Positions 46,640 to 56,093 of a DNA stretch of 64,000 nucleotides are shown one piece after another. Position 1 is the stretch's first letter, and the number at the start of each line of letters is the position of its first letter. The stretch lies in the NCBI RefSeq assembly GCF_004919095.1, contig NZ_STGJ01000009.1, positions 99,893 through 163,892 on the forward strand, written 5' to 3'. Made by a program: the position numbers and the translations under genes. The DNA is from Crenobacter intestini (GTDB lineage: Bacteria; Pseudomonadota; Gammaproteobacteria; Burkholderiales; Chromobacteriaceae). The notes beneath the pieces are model-generated. The model was not told the DNA's origin. It ran no database searches and saw nothing but the letters and a program-made list of their open reading frames with translations.

Positions 46640-47947
46640 CTACAGGGGTTTGACGAGCACCTTGGAGCGGCGCTGGCCGTTGTAGAGTTCGCGCTTGCGA
46701 AGCGGCAGGATGGCCGGCGGCTTTTCCTCGAAGCCGCGCTCGACGAACCAGTGCGCGGTACGCGTGGTCAGCACGAACAGGGTGTCGATGCCCGACGCGC
46801 GGCAACGCTTCTCGACATGCTCGAGAAGCTTGTCGCCGAAGCCGCTGGCGCGCCGCTCGGGGGCGACCACCAGGCAGGCGAGCTCGCCCATGCGCTCGTC
46901 CGGGAAGGGGTAGAGCGCCACGCAGCCGAACACCTTGCCGTCGTGTTCGAGCAGCGTGAAGTGGTCGACGTCCATCTCCAGGTGTTCGCGGCTGCGCCGC
47001 ACCAGCACGCCTTGTTCCTCGAGCGGGCCGATCAGCGCCAGCAGGTCGCCGATGTCGTCGATGTTCGCCTCGCGCAGTTTCACCAGCTCGTCGCGCACGA
47101 TCATGGTGCCGCTGCCGTAGTGGGTGAACAGTTCGACCAGCAAGGCGCCGTCCTCGTTGCCGTCGACCAGGTGGGCGCGGCGCACGCCGTCTTCGGTCGC
47201 GCGGATCGCCCACGGCAGGCAGGTGGCGACCTCGTCGCTCCTGAGGCCTTGCTCGAGTAGCGCGCGTGCCTCGTCGCAGGTGATCGAGCCGTGGAAGTGG
47301 CCACCGCGGTCGATTAGTCCCGCCGAGCCGACCATGAAGATCAGCTTCTCGGCGCCCAGCGAGAGCGCGCTGTGATAGGCCAGCTCTTCCATGGTCAGGT
47401 TGAACGCCTCGCCGGTCGGCGAGTAGCCGATCGGCGAGAGCAGCACCAGTTCGCCGCCCTCGAGCTTGCTTGCGATCGCGCTGGCGTCGATGCGGCGCAC
47501 CTGCCCCGAGTACTGCATGTCGACGCCGTCGAGCACGCCCAGCGGCTTGGCGATCACGAAGTTGCCGCTGGCGACGCGCAGGTGCGCGCCGTGCATCGGC
47601 GAGTTGGGCATGCCCATCGACAGCTGCGCCTCGAGCGTATGGCGCGCCTCGCCGATCGCCGCCTTCACGCAGGCGAGCGTCTGAGCGTCGGTGATGCGGC
47701 GGTTAGCGTGAAAGCGCCGCTCGACGCCCCTGAGCGCGAGTTGCGCGTCGATCTGCGGGCGGATGCCGTGCACCAGCACGATGCGTACGCCGAGGCTGAC
47801 CAGCAGGTTCAGGTCTTGCGCGAGGCGGGGAAAGTCGCCGGCGGCGAGGCATTCGCCGCTGACGGCGACGACGAAGGTCTTGCCGCGGAAGGCGTTGATA
47901 TACGGCGCCGCCTCGCGGAAGGCCAGCACGAATTCGGGTTGCAGCAT
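46640..47947 (-). CDS. argA: Amino-acid N-acetyltransferase (N-acetylglutamate synthase)
   Basis: 435-residue first enzyme of arginine synthesis, made of an amino-acid kinase-like regulatory domain ([33 protein letters not shown]) and a C-terminal GNAT domain ([19 protein letters not shown] near residue 357). This is the classical ArgA fusion. The ATG at 47947 ([17 protein letters not shown]) is preferred over the frame start at 47980. Arginine feedback is expected from the family. Confidence 0.93.
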   Translation of the reverse strand: MLQPEFVLAFREAAPYINAFRGKTFVVAVSGECLAAGDFPRLAQDLNLLVSLGVRIVLVHGIRPQIDAQLALRGVERRFHANRRITDAQTLACVKAAIGEARHTLEAQLSMGMPNSPMHGAHLRVASGNFVIAKPLGVLDGVDMQYSGQVRRIDASAIASKLEGGELVLLSPIGYSPTGEAFNLTMEELAYHSALSLGAEKLIFMVGSAGLIDRGGHFHGSITCDEARALLEQGLRSDEVATCLPWAIRATEDGVRRAHLVDGNEDGALLVELFTHYGSGTMIVRDELVKLREANIDDIGDLLALIGPLEEQGVLVRRSREHLEMDVDHFTLLEHDGKVFGCVALYPFPDERMGELACLVVAPERRASGFGDKLLEHVEKRCRASGIDTLFVLTTRTAHWFVERGFEEKPPAILPLRKRELYNGQRRSKVLVKPL

Positions 47948-48013
47948 CCGGCTATCCCATGGGTCGACGGAAAACCGCAAGGTTAGCAGGAAGCCTGCCG
48001 CGATGTCATTGGG

Positions 48014-48400
48014 CTAGCGCTCGCGGCGCAACTCTTCGGGGGTGTCGTCGTGGTCGCCGTGCGGGTGGTGCTGGTAGATGCGCGAGAACGCCTGCCGCCC
48101 CTTGGTGTCGGGGACGGGGGTGTCGAGGTTGGAGAGCTGCACGCCTTCGGCGAACAGGATCAGCTTGAGGTGCCAGGCCTGCAGCGAGCCTGCCGGCGGC
48201 AGCAGGCCATGCGGTGCGACAAGCGCGAGCGCGCGCTCGAGGGTGTGCTCCGGTAGCGCGTAGGAAACCACCAGTCGGTGCATCGCAGGCAGGGCAAGGC
48301 AGGCGTAGCCGTCGGCCGACAGCAAGGCGGCTGCGAGTTCCACCGCGCGGGCGTCGGCCAGGGCCAGTGTCCTGCACTTGTAGAGTCCGGTCGTATTCAT
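48014..48400 (-). CDS. Hypothetical protein
   Basis: 128 residues that I do not recognise. The first ~70 residues alternate predicted strands and helices (ARAVELAAALLSADGYACL, then LVVSYALPEHTLERALALV), which could be a ferredoxin-like fold of about 65 residues. The tail is histidine- and acid-rich (HHPHGDHDDTPEE) and might bind metal. GAAGG lies about 8 bases before the ATG. It sits between argA and ctpA on the same strand with small gaps. No function is claimed. Confidence 0.65.
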   Translation of the reverse strand: MNTTGLYKCRTLALADARAVELAAALLSADGYACLALPAMHRLVVSYALPEHTLERALALVAPHGLLPPAGSLQAWHLKLILFAEGVQLSNLDTPVPDTKGRQAFSRIYQHHPHGDHDDTPEELRRER

Positions 48401-48432
48401 GGCTGCGCCCTTCCGGGCGCACCCAAGCGCCC

Positions 48433-49851
48433 TCAGTTCTTGCCTTGCTTCTGCATCAATATCTGCTGAACCTTGAGGATGTTCAAGGCCTGCGAGAGCT
48501 GGTAGTCGTTGCCGACGCCCTTGTCGTCCTTGGCGGGGGTAACCGGCTTGTCCGGCTCCGTACCGTTCGGGACGGGCGCGGCGGACGGCTGCGGCTTGCC
48601 GCCGACCCCGGCGCCGCCCTTGTCCTGTGGGTTGGCCAGATGGTGGTCGAGGTCGGCCTCGCGCACGCGCAGCGGGTTGCTGACGCCGTTGACGGTGCTC
48701 TCGGCGACTTCGACGTCGGGGGTGATCCCCTTGGCCTGGATCGAGCGGCCATTCGGTGTGAAGTAGCGGGCGGTGGTCAGCTTGATGCCGCCGCTGCCGG
48801 CCAGCGGCAGCACCGACTGTACCGAGCCCTTGCCGAAGGTCTGGGTGCCGACGACGACCGCGCGCTTGTGGTCCTGCAGGGCGCCGGCGACGATCTCGGA
48901 CGCCGAGGCGCTCCCCGCATTGACGAGCACGACCAGCGGCACGTCCTTCACGCCTGCGGGCAGGCGGGCGAGGTAGTCGCGCTCGCCCTGGCGCAGGTAG
49001 TTCTCCGGCAGCGCGCTCAGGCGCATCTTGGCGTCTTCGGTGCGCCCTTCGGTGTAGACGACCAGGGTGTTCTTCGGCAGGAAGGCCGCCGAGACGCCGA
49101 CCGCGCCGTTGAGCAGGCCGCCCGGGTCGTCGCGCAGGTCGAGCACCAGGCCCTTGAGCGGTGCCTTGTTGTCCTTGTACAGGGTTTCCAGCGCCTGCAC
49201 GAGGTTCTCGGCGGTGCGCTCCTGGAACTGGGCGACACGCACGTAGCCGTAGCCCGGTTCGAGCATGCGCGACTTGACGCTGCGGGTCTTGATGATGGCG
49301 CGGGTCAGCGTGAAGACGAGCGGCTTGGCCTCCGTCTTGCGCGCGACGGTCAGCGTGACCTTGCTGCCGGGCTTGCCGCGCATCTTCTTGACGGCGTCGG
49401 TCAGGCTCAGGCCGCGCACCGGCGTGTCGTCGATCTTGATGATCAGATCGCCGCTCTTGATGCCCGCCTGCTGCGCCGGGGTGTCCTCGATCGGCGCGAT
49501 CACCTTGACCAGGCCATCCTCGGCGCCGATCTCGATGCCCAGACCGCCGAACTCGCCCTGCGTGCCTTCGCGCAGCTCCTTGAATTCTTCCTCGTCCATG
49601 AAGTCCGAGTGCGGGTCGAGGCCGGTGAGCATGCCGCGGATCGCGTCGTTGATCAGCTTCTTGTCTTCGACCGGTTCGACGTAGTCCTGCTTGATGCGGC
49701 CGAACACCTCGGCGAACGTGCGCAGCTCGTTCAGAGGCAGCGGCGAGGGCTGGCTCTTGTCCGCGACGGCCTGCAGGCTGACCGTCAGCATCGCGCCGGC
49801 GAAGGCACCGGCGGTGACGAGGGCGATCTTGCTGAGGGAGAATTTTTTCAT
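48433..49851 (-). CDS. ctpA: S41 family carboxy-terminal processing protease
   Basis: 472-residue secreted serine protease. A signal peptide or anchor (MKKFSLSKIALVTAGAFAGA) is followed by a PDZ domain (IEDTPAQQAGIKSGDLIIKI) and the catalytic S41 core, with Ser in NAGSASASEIVAGAL and Lys in TFGKGSVQ. The C-terminal ~60 residues are a low-complexity Pro/Gly/Lys linker and a short helix. It follows envC by 20 bp, an arrangement shared by many proteobacteria, pointing to periplasmic cell-wall work. Confidence 0.93.
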   Translation of the reverse strand: MKKFSLSKIALVTAGAFAGAMLTVSLQAVADKSQPSPLPLNELRTFAEVFGRIKQDYVEPVEDKKLINDAIRGMLTGLDPHSDFMDEEEFKELREGTQGEFGGLGIEIGAEDGLVKVIAPIEDTPAQQAGIKSGDLIIKIDDTPVRGLSLTDAVKKMRGKPGSKVTLTVARKTEAKPLVFTLTRAIIKTRSVKSRMLEPGYGYVRVAQFQERTAENLVQALETLYKDNKAPLKGLVLDLRDDPGGLLNGAVGVSAAFLPKNTLVVYTEGRTEDAKMRLSALPENYLRQGERDYLARLPAGVKDVPLVVLVNAGSASASEIVAGALQDHKRAVVVGTQTFGKGSVQSVLPLAGSGGIKLTTARYFTPNGRSIQAKGITPDVEVAESTVNGVSNPLRVREADLDHHLANPQDKGGAGVGGKPQPSAAPVPNGTEPDKPVTPAKDDKGVGNDYQLSQALNILKVQQILMQKQGKN

Positions 49852-49871
49852 CTGTAATCTCGGTGCCGGAC

Positions 49872-51185
49872 TTAACGCATCCAGCTTTGCGGATTGATCG
49901 GGCGGCCCATATGGCGCAATTCGAAGTAAAGACCGGTTTCGCCGCTGTCGAGCGAGCCGGTCAGGCCGACCGTGTCGCCTGCGCTGACCTGCTGGCCGCT
50001 GCTGCGGCCGATGCTGGAGAGGCCTGTATAAACGGTCATGTAGTTGCCGCCGTGATCGATGATCACAGCATTGCCGAAGCCGCGCAAGGCGTCCGCGTAG
50101 ACGATGCTGCCGTCGGCCACCGCGCGCACGGCCTGGCCGGGCCCGGTGCGGATGAACAGGCCCTTCCAACTGCTGCCCTCCTGGCGGGCCGAGCCGTAAC
50201 GGCCGGCGAGCGAGCCTGCGACCGGCAGCTTCATCCGTCCTTGCAGGCTGCGGAAGGCCCTGCCTGACAGGCTGGCGTCGGCGACGCTGTCCACCGGTTC
50301 GGCCGCGATCTGGCGGGTCTGCTCGGTGGGCAGGGTCTTGCCCTGGCGTTTGGCCTCGGCCGCCAGTTCGCGGCGGCGCGCGTTTTCCTGCTGGCGCGCA
50401 AGTTCGCGCGCCTTGCGTTCCTCGGCGCGCTTTCTCGCCGCCTCGCGGCGCTGCGCCTCGATCTGGCGGTTGATCTGCGCGATCAGGCTGCTCAAGCGGC
50501 GCTCGTCCTGCTGCAGCTTGGTCAGCGTGCCCTGCTTGCTGCGGATCTCGCTGGCCAGCGCCTGAGTTTGCTGCTGTTTCTCCTCGCGCGCCTGCTGCAG
50601 CTTGTCCTGCTGGCTCTCGGCGAGGTGGCTTTGCAGGCCGAGCCGCTCGAGCTCCCGGCCGATCTCGTCGGCCAGCTGGGCGAGCGCCTGTTCCTGTTCG
50701 AGCAGGCGGGCGACCAGCGCCTGCTGCGCGCGCGCGATATGGCGGTAGTAGGCGAGGTCGCGCGCGTTGCGGTTGGGGTCGCCCTCGTTCAGCGCGAGGC
50801 GCAGGGCGTCGTGGTGGCCGCCGCGGTACTGGCGGCGCAGGATGTCGGCGATGCGGGTCTTCAGGTCCAGCGTGCTGTCGCGGGTCGCCTCGAGCTCGCG
50901 GGTCAGGGCTGCGAGCCGCGCGCCGGAATCCTGCCGCTTGCGCGCGAGTTCGCCCAGCGCCTGGTGGGTGGCCTTGAGCGCGCGCTCGGATTCGCGCAGC
51001 GCGTCCTGCGCTTCCTTGCGGTCAGCTTCCTTCTGCGCGATGTCGCGCTTGAGCGAGCGGATTTCCTTGCGGACCGAGCTCAGATCCTGCTGGTGCGGCG
51101 CGAGCTGCGGCGTGTTGGCGCTGGCGGTGGCGGCAGCCAGCGCCAGCAGCACGACGTGCAGTCTGCCCGGGGTCTTCACTGCCAT
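49872..51185 (-). CDS. envC: Murein hydrolase activator EnvC-like (coiled coil plus LytM/M23)
   Basis: 437-residue periplasmic protein with a signal peptide (MAVKTPGRLHVVLLALAAATASA). A long coiled coil (about residues 30-290, Arg/Glu/Gln-rich) precedes a C-terminal LytM domain (LKLPVAGSLAGRYG-like start, IIDHGGNYMTVYTGLSSIG, LYFELRHMGRPINP). The expected zinc ligands are partly absent, as in EnvC, which activates amidases rather than cutting peptidoglycan. It overlaps the gpmI stop by 10 bp, the usual gpmI-envC-ctpA order. Confidence 0.9.
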   Translation of the reverse strand: MAVKTPGRLHVVLLALAAATASANTPQLAPHQQDLSSVRKEIRSLKRDIAQKEADRKEAQDALRESERALKATHQALGELARKRQDSGARLAALTRELEATRDSTLDLKTRIADILRRQYRGGHHDALRLALNEGDPNRNARDLAYYRHIARAQQALVARLLEQEQALAQLADEIGRELERLGLQSHLAESQQDKLQQAREEKQQQTQALASEIRSKQGTLTKLQQDERRLSSLIAQINRQIEAQRREAARKRAEERKARELARQQENARRRELAAEAKRQGKTLPTEQTRQIAAEPVDSVADASLSGRAFRSLQGRMKLPVAGSLAGRYGSARQEGSSWKGLFIRTGPGQAVRAVADGSIVYADALRGFGNAVIIDHGGNYMTVYTGLSSIGRSSGQQVSAGDTVGLTGSLDSGETGLYFELRHMGRPINPQSWMR

Positions 51186-52696
51186 TCGATCAGCGAGCGG
51201 CCGGTCATTTCCGCGGGTTGGGACAGGCCCATCATCGAGAGCAGCGACGGCGCGATGTCGCGCAGCGAGCCGCCGGCGCGGATGTGCGCCTTGCGCCCTA
51301 CGTAGAGGAAGGGCACCTGGTTGAGCGTGTGCTGCGTGTGCAGTTGCTCGTGCGTGTGGTCGAACATTTCCTCGCAGTTGCCGTGGTCCGCAGTGATCAG
51401 CACTTCGCCGCCGGCCGCGAGCATGGCGTCGACACACTGGCCGACGCAGATGTCGAGCGCCTCGACCGCCTTCACCGCCGCGTCGAAGTTGCCGCTGTGG
51501 CCGACCATGTCGCCGTTGGCGAAGTTGCAGACGATGGCGTCGAAACGGCCGCTGGCGATCGCGTCGACGATATGCGCGGCGACCTGCGGCGCGCTCATCT
51601 CCGGCTGCAGGTCGTAGGTGGCGACCTTGGGCGAGGGCACCAGGATGCGCTCTTCGCCCGGGTAGGGCGCTTCTTCGCCACCGTTGAAGAAGTAGGTGAC
51701 GTGCGGGTACTTCTCCGTCTCGGCGATGCGCAGCTGGGCGAGCCCCTGTGCGGCGAGGTACTCGCCGAAGCCGTTGCGGATGGTCTGCGGCGGGTAGAGC
51801 ACCGGGTTCGGGTAGGCTTCGCCGTAGCTGGTGAGCGTCGCGAAGAAGCCAAGCTTCGGTTGGCGGGCCTGGAAGCCGCCGAACGCCGGGTCGGTCAGCG
51901 CTTGGGTGAGCTGGCGGGCGCGGTCCGCACGGAAGTTCATGAACAGCACGACGTCGCCGTCTACGATCGGGCAGGGCGCACCGATGCGCGTCGCCGCGAC
52001 GAATTCGTCGTTCTCGCCGCGCGCGTACGCCGCGTCGAGCGCCTCAAGCCCGCTGTTAGCGGTGAGCGGGGACTCGCCGTCCACGATCAGCCGGTACGCG
52101 GGCTCGACGCGCTCCCAGCGCTTGTCGCGGTCCATGCCCCAGTAGCGGCCGCTTACGGTGGCGAGCCGTGCCGCCGGGCAATCGGCGAGCACCTTGTCCA
52201 GGCGGGCAAGGTAAGTCGCCGCGCTGCGCGGCGGGGTGTCGCGGCCGTCGAGGAAGGCGTGCAGCGCGACGCGCCCGACGCCGGCGGCTTGCGCCGCGCG
52301 GATCAGCGCGAAGATCTGTGCCTCGTGGCTGTGCACGCCGCCGTCCGAGAGCAGGCCCAGCACATGCAGCGTGTGTCCCTGGCTCTTGGCGAACGCTTCG
52401 GCCAGCACCGGGTTGGCGGCGAAGCGGCCTGCCTCGATGTCGGTGTCGATCCGGCTGATGTCCTGCTGGACGACGCGGCCGGCGCCGATGTTCAGGTGGC
52501 CGACCTCGGAATTGCCGAACTGGCCGCCGGGCAGGCCGACGTAACCTTCGGAAGCGTCGATGGTGCCGAAGGCGTACGCCTTGCGCAGCCGGTCGAGGTT
52601 GGGGGTGTGGGCGTGATGGATCGCATTGTGCTCGCTGTCGGAGCGTTCGCCGAATCCGTCGAGAATCAGCAGAAGAACGGGAGTTTGTGCGCGCAT
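51176..52696 (-). CDS. gpmI: 2,3-bisphosphoglycerate-independent phosphoglycerate mutase
   Basis: 506-residue manganese enzyme of glycolysis interconverting 3- and 2-phosphoglycerate. The start VLLLILDGFGER contains the first metal Asp, the active Ser lies in GQFGNSEVGHLNIGAGR near residue 65, and metal ligands appear in NFANGDMVGHSGN and ITADHGNCEEM. The length is standard. It is the first gene of gpmI-envC-ctpA and is divergent from an ArsR-family gene. Confidence 0.96.
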   Translation of the reverse strand: MRAQTPVLLLILDGFGERSDSEHNAIHHAHTPNLDRLRKAYAFGTIDASEGYVGLPGGQFGNSEVGHLNIGAGRVVQQDISRIDTDIEAGRFAANPVLAEAFAKSQGHTLHVLGLLSDGGVHSHEAQIFALIRAAQAAGVGRVALHAFLDGRDTPPRSAATYLARLDKVLADCPAARLATVSGRYWGMDRDKRWERVEPAYRLIVDGESPLTANSGLEALDAAYARGENDEFVAATRIGAPCPIVDGDVVLFMNFRADRARQLTQALTDPAFGGFQARQPKLGFFATLTSYGEAYPNPVLYPPQTIRNGFGEYLAAQGLAQLRIAETEKYPHVTYFFNGGEEAPYPGEERILVPSPKVATYDLQPEMSAPQVAAHIVDAIASGRFDAIVCNFANGDMVGHSGNFDAAVKAVEALDICVGQCVDAMLAAGGEVLITADHGNCEEMFDHTHEQLHTQHTLNQVPFLYVGRKAHIRAGGSLRDIAPSLLSMMGLSQPAEMTGRSLIEWQ

Positions 52697-52727
52697 GTCT
52701 GGTATACGTTCAGAATATTAGAGCTTC

Positions 52728-52756
52728 TTGATGCTAACTGCCGAGATCGGTATTAT
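52728..52756 (+). promoter_or_regulatory. Promoter of the ArsR-type gene
   Basis: TTGATG (52728-52733), exactly 17 bp, then TATTAT (52751-52756), about 50 bp before the start codon. The surrounding region is AT-rich. Confidence 0.65.
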
Positions 52757-52808
52757 TGTAAACAAAATCGCTGTATCCAGATAAAAATACCGCTACCGGA
52801 GAAATACC

Positions 52809-53105
52809 TTGCTGTTTAACGACGATCAGATTGAGCAGACATCGCGTGCGATGAAAGCCATGTCCCATCCGCTGCGACTCAAGATCATTTCCGTCCTCGA
52901 GGACCAGGAAGTGAGCGTGCAGGATATCGTGGACAAGGTGGGGACCTCGCAAAGCAATATTTCGCAGCACCTGGCGATCATGCGGGACAAGGGCGTCCTG
53001 CGTACCCGCAAGGACGCGAACCGCGTGTACTACCGGGTGGGCGACATCCGCACGCTCGAGGTGCTCAAGATGATGCGCGAAGTGTTCTGCGGTTTCGGCG
53101 ACTAA
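52809..53105 (+). CDS. ArsR-family transcriptional regulator
   Basis: 98-residue winged-helix repressor. The recognition helix lies in VGTSQSNISQHLAIMRDKGVL, followed by the wing RTRKDANRVYYRV. It begins with TTG at 52809; GGAGA 6 bases upstream supports this over the downstream ATG at 52851. No CxC metal-sensing motif of the classical ArsR/SmtB type is visible in the DNA-binding helix, so it may not sense metal. It lies divergent from gpmI with no obvious target operon of its own. Confidence 0.85.
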   Translation: MLFNDDQIEQTSRAMKAMSHPLRLKIISVLEDQEVSVQDIVDKVGTSQSNISQHLAIMRDKGVLRTRKDANRVYYRVGDIRTLEVLKMMREVFCGFGD

Positions 53106-53195
53106 GCCTTCTTCGCATAAATTTCCGGGCGGCTTTCACGGTCGCCTGCATTCGGCCCGCCGCTGCCGCCCGGGTCGTGCATGTCGTATAAACGC

Positions 53196-53675
53196 CTAAT
53201 CCGGGCGGTCCTGTTTTTCCTTCTTTTCCTGCTTGCGCCTCACATAGAGCGTCTTGTGCACGCGGGCGACCACTTCACCCTGCTCGTTCTGCACCTCCAC
53301 GCTTAGTTGCGGCAGCGTCTTGTCGCCGTGTGCGGTCTCGGCCCTGATGCGCTCGATGAGCGCGTCGTCGATGCTGAACAGCGCGCGCACGGTCCCCTTG
53401 CCGGGCTTCAGGTAGTCTATGCTGCCGGCCTTGTCCCACACGATATAGTCGCGACCCAACGCCTTCATCAGCATCAGCATGAAGAAGGGGTCGGTCATCG
53501 AGTACAGGCTGCCGCCGAAGTGGACGCCGACGTAGTTGCGGTTGGCGAGCCCGAGTTTCATCTTCACTTCGACCCGGCGCCAGTCGTGGCCGATATGTCC
53601 CACGCGGATGCCGGCGCCAAGGTAGGGCGGCCACAGGTTGATCAGGGTCTTGAAGAGCGAGGGGCTGATGCGCAT
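53196..53675 (-). CDS. DUF4442 hotdog-fold thioesterase-like protein
   Basis: 159 residues. The hotdog-fold core LANRNYVGVHFGGSLYSMTDPFFMLML and the later TVRALFSIDD and VEVQNEQGEVVARVHKTLYVR match DUF4442/PaaI-like proteins. Members are predicted acyl-CoA thioesterases of unknown substrate. It ends in a lysine- and glutamate-rich tail. It is solitary, between the ArsR-type gene and xseA. Confidence 0.8.
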   Translation of the reverse strand: MRISPSLFKTLINLWPPYLGAGIRVGHIGHDWRRVEVKMKLGLANRNYVGVHFGGSLYSMTDPFFMLMLMKALGRDYIVWDKAGSIDYLKPGKGTVRALFSIDDALIERIRAETAHGDKTLPQLSVEVQNEQGEVVARVHKTLYVRRKQEKKEKQDRPD

Positions 53676-53744
53676 GGTTCAAACGGCCGTTTTAACAGGC
53701 AGCCATCGTCGCCAAGCGCAATGCTGATGTCAAGTATTGTGGCG

Positions 53745-55094
53745 TCAGAACGGCAACTGGCCCTGCGCGCCGCGCGCAAGCTCGATCCGTGCGCCGGCCT
53801 CGCCGTGCGCCAACTGCAGCGTCACATGCTCGCCGTTGCTCAGTTGCTCGACCCCGCGTACGGTCTCGCCGCGGTCGTTGCGCACGATCGCGTAACCGCG
53901 GGACAGCACGGCATGCGGGTTCATCGCCTCCAGCGCGGCCTCGAGCCGGGCCAGCTGCAGCTGCCGCGCCGAACCCGCGGCCGTGGCGTGTTGTGCCAGC
54001 TGCGTCTCCAGCGCCCGCAGGCGGGCGGAACGGGCGGCGAGGTCGGGCTTGCGCAGGCGCTTGGCCAGTGCGTCGCCGCGCGAGCGGGCAAGCGTGAGTC
54101 TCGCGTGGATCAGGTAGCGTAGCCGGCTGTTGGTCTGTTCGAGTTGGCGGTGCTGGGCGCGGATGCGCTCGCCCGGGTGGGCGAGGCGGCGGGCGCAGAA
54201 ATCCAGCCGCTGCTGCTTGTCGGTGATCAGGCGGGAGAGCGCACGGATCAGCGCGCGGCGGCTGCGCTCCAACTGGAACTGCATCGCGTCGCGGCTGGGG
54301 GAGACCAGCTCGGCCGCCGCGGTCGGCGTGGGCGCGCGGCGGTCGGCGGCAAAGTCGGCGATGGTGGTGTCGGTCTCGTGGCCGACGCCGCTGACCACCG
54401 GGATCCGACAGGCGACGATCGCGCGCGCGACGGCCTCTTCGTTGAACGCCCACAAGTCCTCTATGCTGCCGCCGCCGCGGCAGACGATCAGCACGTCCAC
54501 CTCGTCGCGCCGGCTGGCCGTGGCGATCGCCTGCGCGATCTGGCGGCCGGCGTCGCTGCCCTGTACCGGCGTCGGGTAGAGCGCCAGCGGAATCGACGGC
54601 ATGCGCCGGCGCAAGGTGGTGACGACGTCGCGCAGCGCGGCGGCAGCGGGCGAGGTGACGATGCCGATCGCCCTGGGGTGGGGCGGCAGCGCGCGCTTGC
54701 GCGCCTCGTCGAACAGCCCTTCCTCGGCGAGGCGGCGGCGCAGCCGGTCGTAAGCCTCGAACAGGCGGCCAAGGCCGGCCTCGCGCATGGTGTCGACGGC
54801 GATCTGGTAGTCGCCGCGTGCCTCGTACAGGGTGACCGTCCCGCGCAACTCGACCTGCATGCCCTCGCGCGGGGTGAACGCGAGCCGCGACATGCGCTGG
54901 CGGAACATCACGCAGCGCACCTGTGCGCTGGCGTCCTTCAGCGAAAAATAGGCGTGGCCGGAGGCCGCGAGCGTCAGGTTGGAAATCTCGCCGCCGATCC
55001 ACTGCGGCGGGAGGCCGTTTTCCAGCAGGCTGCGCGCCATGCGGTTGAGCGTGCTGACGCTGATGATGTCGGCGCTCTGGTCGGTAAAAAGCAT
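53745..55094 (-). CDS. xseA: Exodeoxyribonuclease VII large subunit
   Basis: 449-residue nuclease subunit with an N-terminal OB-fold (IGGEISNLTLAASGHAYFSLKDA), a catalytic core (IGIVTSPAAAALRDV, VCRGGGSIEDLWAFN, SGVGHETDTTIADFAAD) and a long C-terminal helical region. The ATG at 55094 (MLFTDQSADIISVSTLNRMA) gives the family length; the frame is open to 55232. xseB is not nearby. It is divergent from exbB across a 381-bp region. Confidence 0.95.
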   Translation of the reverse strand: MLFTDQSADIISVSTLNRMARSLLENGLPPQWIGGEISNLTLAASGHAYFSLKDASAQVRCVMFRQRMSRLAFTPREGMQVELRGTVTLYEARGDYQIAVDTMREAGLGRLFEAYDRLRRRLAEEGLFDEARKRALPPHPRAIGIVTSPAAAALRDVVTTLRRRMPSIPLALYPTPVQGSDAGRQIAQAIATASRRDEVDVLIVCRGGGSIEDLWAFNEEAVARAIVACRIPVVSGVGHETDTTIADFAADRRAPTPTAAAELVSPSRDAMQFQLERSRRALIRALSRLITDKQQRLDFCARRLAHPGERIRAQHRQLEQTNSRLRYLIHARLTLARSRGDALAKRLRKPDLAARSARLRALETQLAQHATAAGSARQLQLARLEAALEAMNPHAVLSRGYAIVRNDRGETVRGVEQLSNGEHVTLQLAHGEAGARIELARGAQGQLPF

Positions 55095-55475
55095 GCTTGT
55101 CAAGTCATCCACAGGGGCGGGGTTGGCGGGTTTCAATTGTCGGACAAGGCGATTTCCGGTTGCCCGTGCCGTCAGGGGCGGCACCTGTCCAATAAAATCA
55201 ATGGTTTGCCGGACTGACGCAATTGTGTGCAAGACAGTCGCAGCGCTTGCTGCATCAGCCTTTGCGCCGTTTTGTACACATTGTTATCCACAGAATTTGT
55301 GGATGCATCAGAAAAATGCTTTTGCTACAGTGGCTTGCGGCGAATTCCTGCCGTCGGTTCTGGCTGCGGCCAGCCCCGCATCCTTGAGCGTTATTCCCGT
55401 TTGTCCTTGCCGGCTTGCCGTTGCCGGCGTTCGCGGCTAGAGTCTAGCGCTTGGACAAGCGTTGGAGAACACTCT
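55095..55475. other. Intergenic region with DnaA-box-like sites (xseA/exbB)
   Basis: No gene is supported here. It holds an exact DnaA box TTATCCACA (55284-55292) and a one-mismatch copy TCATCCACA (55105-55113). A perfect inverted pair, ATCCACA (55286-55292) and TGTGGAT (55298-55304), spans 5 bp. The rest should contain the promoters of xseA and exbB, but no clear -35/-10 pair stands out. Confidence 0.55.
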
Positions 55476-56087
55476 GTGTGGGCGATTATCGAGGCTGCCG
55501 GCTGGCCGATCTGGACCATTATCACCGCGTCGGTGATCTCTCTTGCCATCATCCTTGAGCGCCTGTTCACCCTGCGGGCTTCCCGCATAGCCCCTGCGGG
55601 GCTTGCCGATGACGCGATTGCCGCCTGCCGCGCGTCGGGGCCGAGCGAGGCGCTGGTGCAGCAACTGGCCGCGCATTCGCCGCTGGGGCGGGTGCTGTCT
55701 GCTGGCGTGCGCAACGCCTTGCGCTCGCGCGAAGTGATGAAAGAAGCGATCGAAGACGAAGGCCGTCTGGTCGGGCACGAGCTCGAACGCTACCTGACCA
55801 CGCTGGGCACCATCGCGGCCATGTCGCCCCTGCTCGGCCTGCTGGGGACGGTGATCGGCATGATCGAGATCTTCGGCTCGCAGTCGCCGACCGGCACCAA
55901 CCCGCAGCAGCTGGCGCACGGCATCTCGGTCGCGCTCTATAACACGGCCTTCGGCCTGATTGTCGCGATTCCCAGCATGATCTTCTACCGCTACTTCCGC
56001 GCCCGCGTCGACAGCCTGCTGGTCGAGATGGAGGCGCAGGCGATCCGCTTGGTCGAGGCCGTACAAGGGCTGAGGAGCGGCGGGTAA
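55476..56087 (+). CDS. exbB: ExbB/TolQ/MotA-family proton channel protein
   Basis: 203-residue inner-membrane protein with three helices. The conserved MSPLLGLLGTVIGMIEIF (about residues 110-127) and GISVALYNTAFGLIVAIPSM pair forms the proton channel that energises TonB-type systems. The start is GTG at 55476 with GGAG 8 bases upstream; the frame extends to 55227 but carries no plausible N-terminus. It heads exbB-exbD-lpxK-ycaR-kdsB-adk, with no tonB gene adjacent. Confidence 0.9.
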   Translation: MWAIIEAAGWPIWTIITASVISLAIILERLFTLRASRIAPAGLADDAIAACRASGPSEALVQQLAAHSPLGRVLSAGVRNALRSREVMKEAIEDEGRLVGHELERYLTTLGTIAAMSPLLGLLGTVIGMIEIFGSQSPTGTNPQQLAHGISVALYNTAFGLIVAIPSMIFYRYFRARVDSLLVEMEAQAIRLVEAVQGLRSGG

Positions 56088-56093
56088 ACGGCG

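Noticed and set aside
51218..52819. A 533-codon open frame on the plus strand opposite gpmI
   Set aside because: Antisense shadow of gpmI, running into the real arsR-type gene.
55095..55475. Chromosomal origin of replication
   Set aside because: Only one exact DnaA box, no AT-rich unwinding region and no dnaA/dnaN/gidA neighbours.
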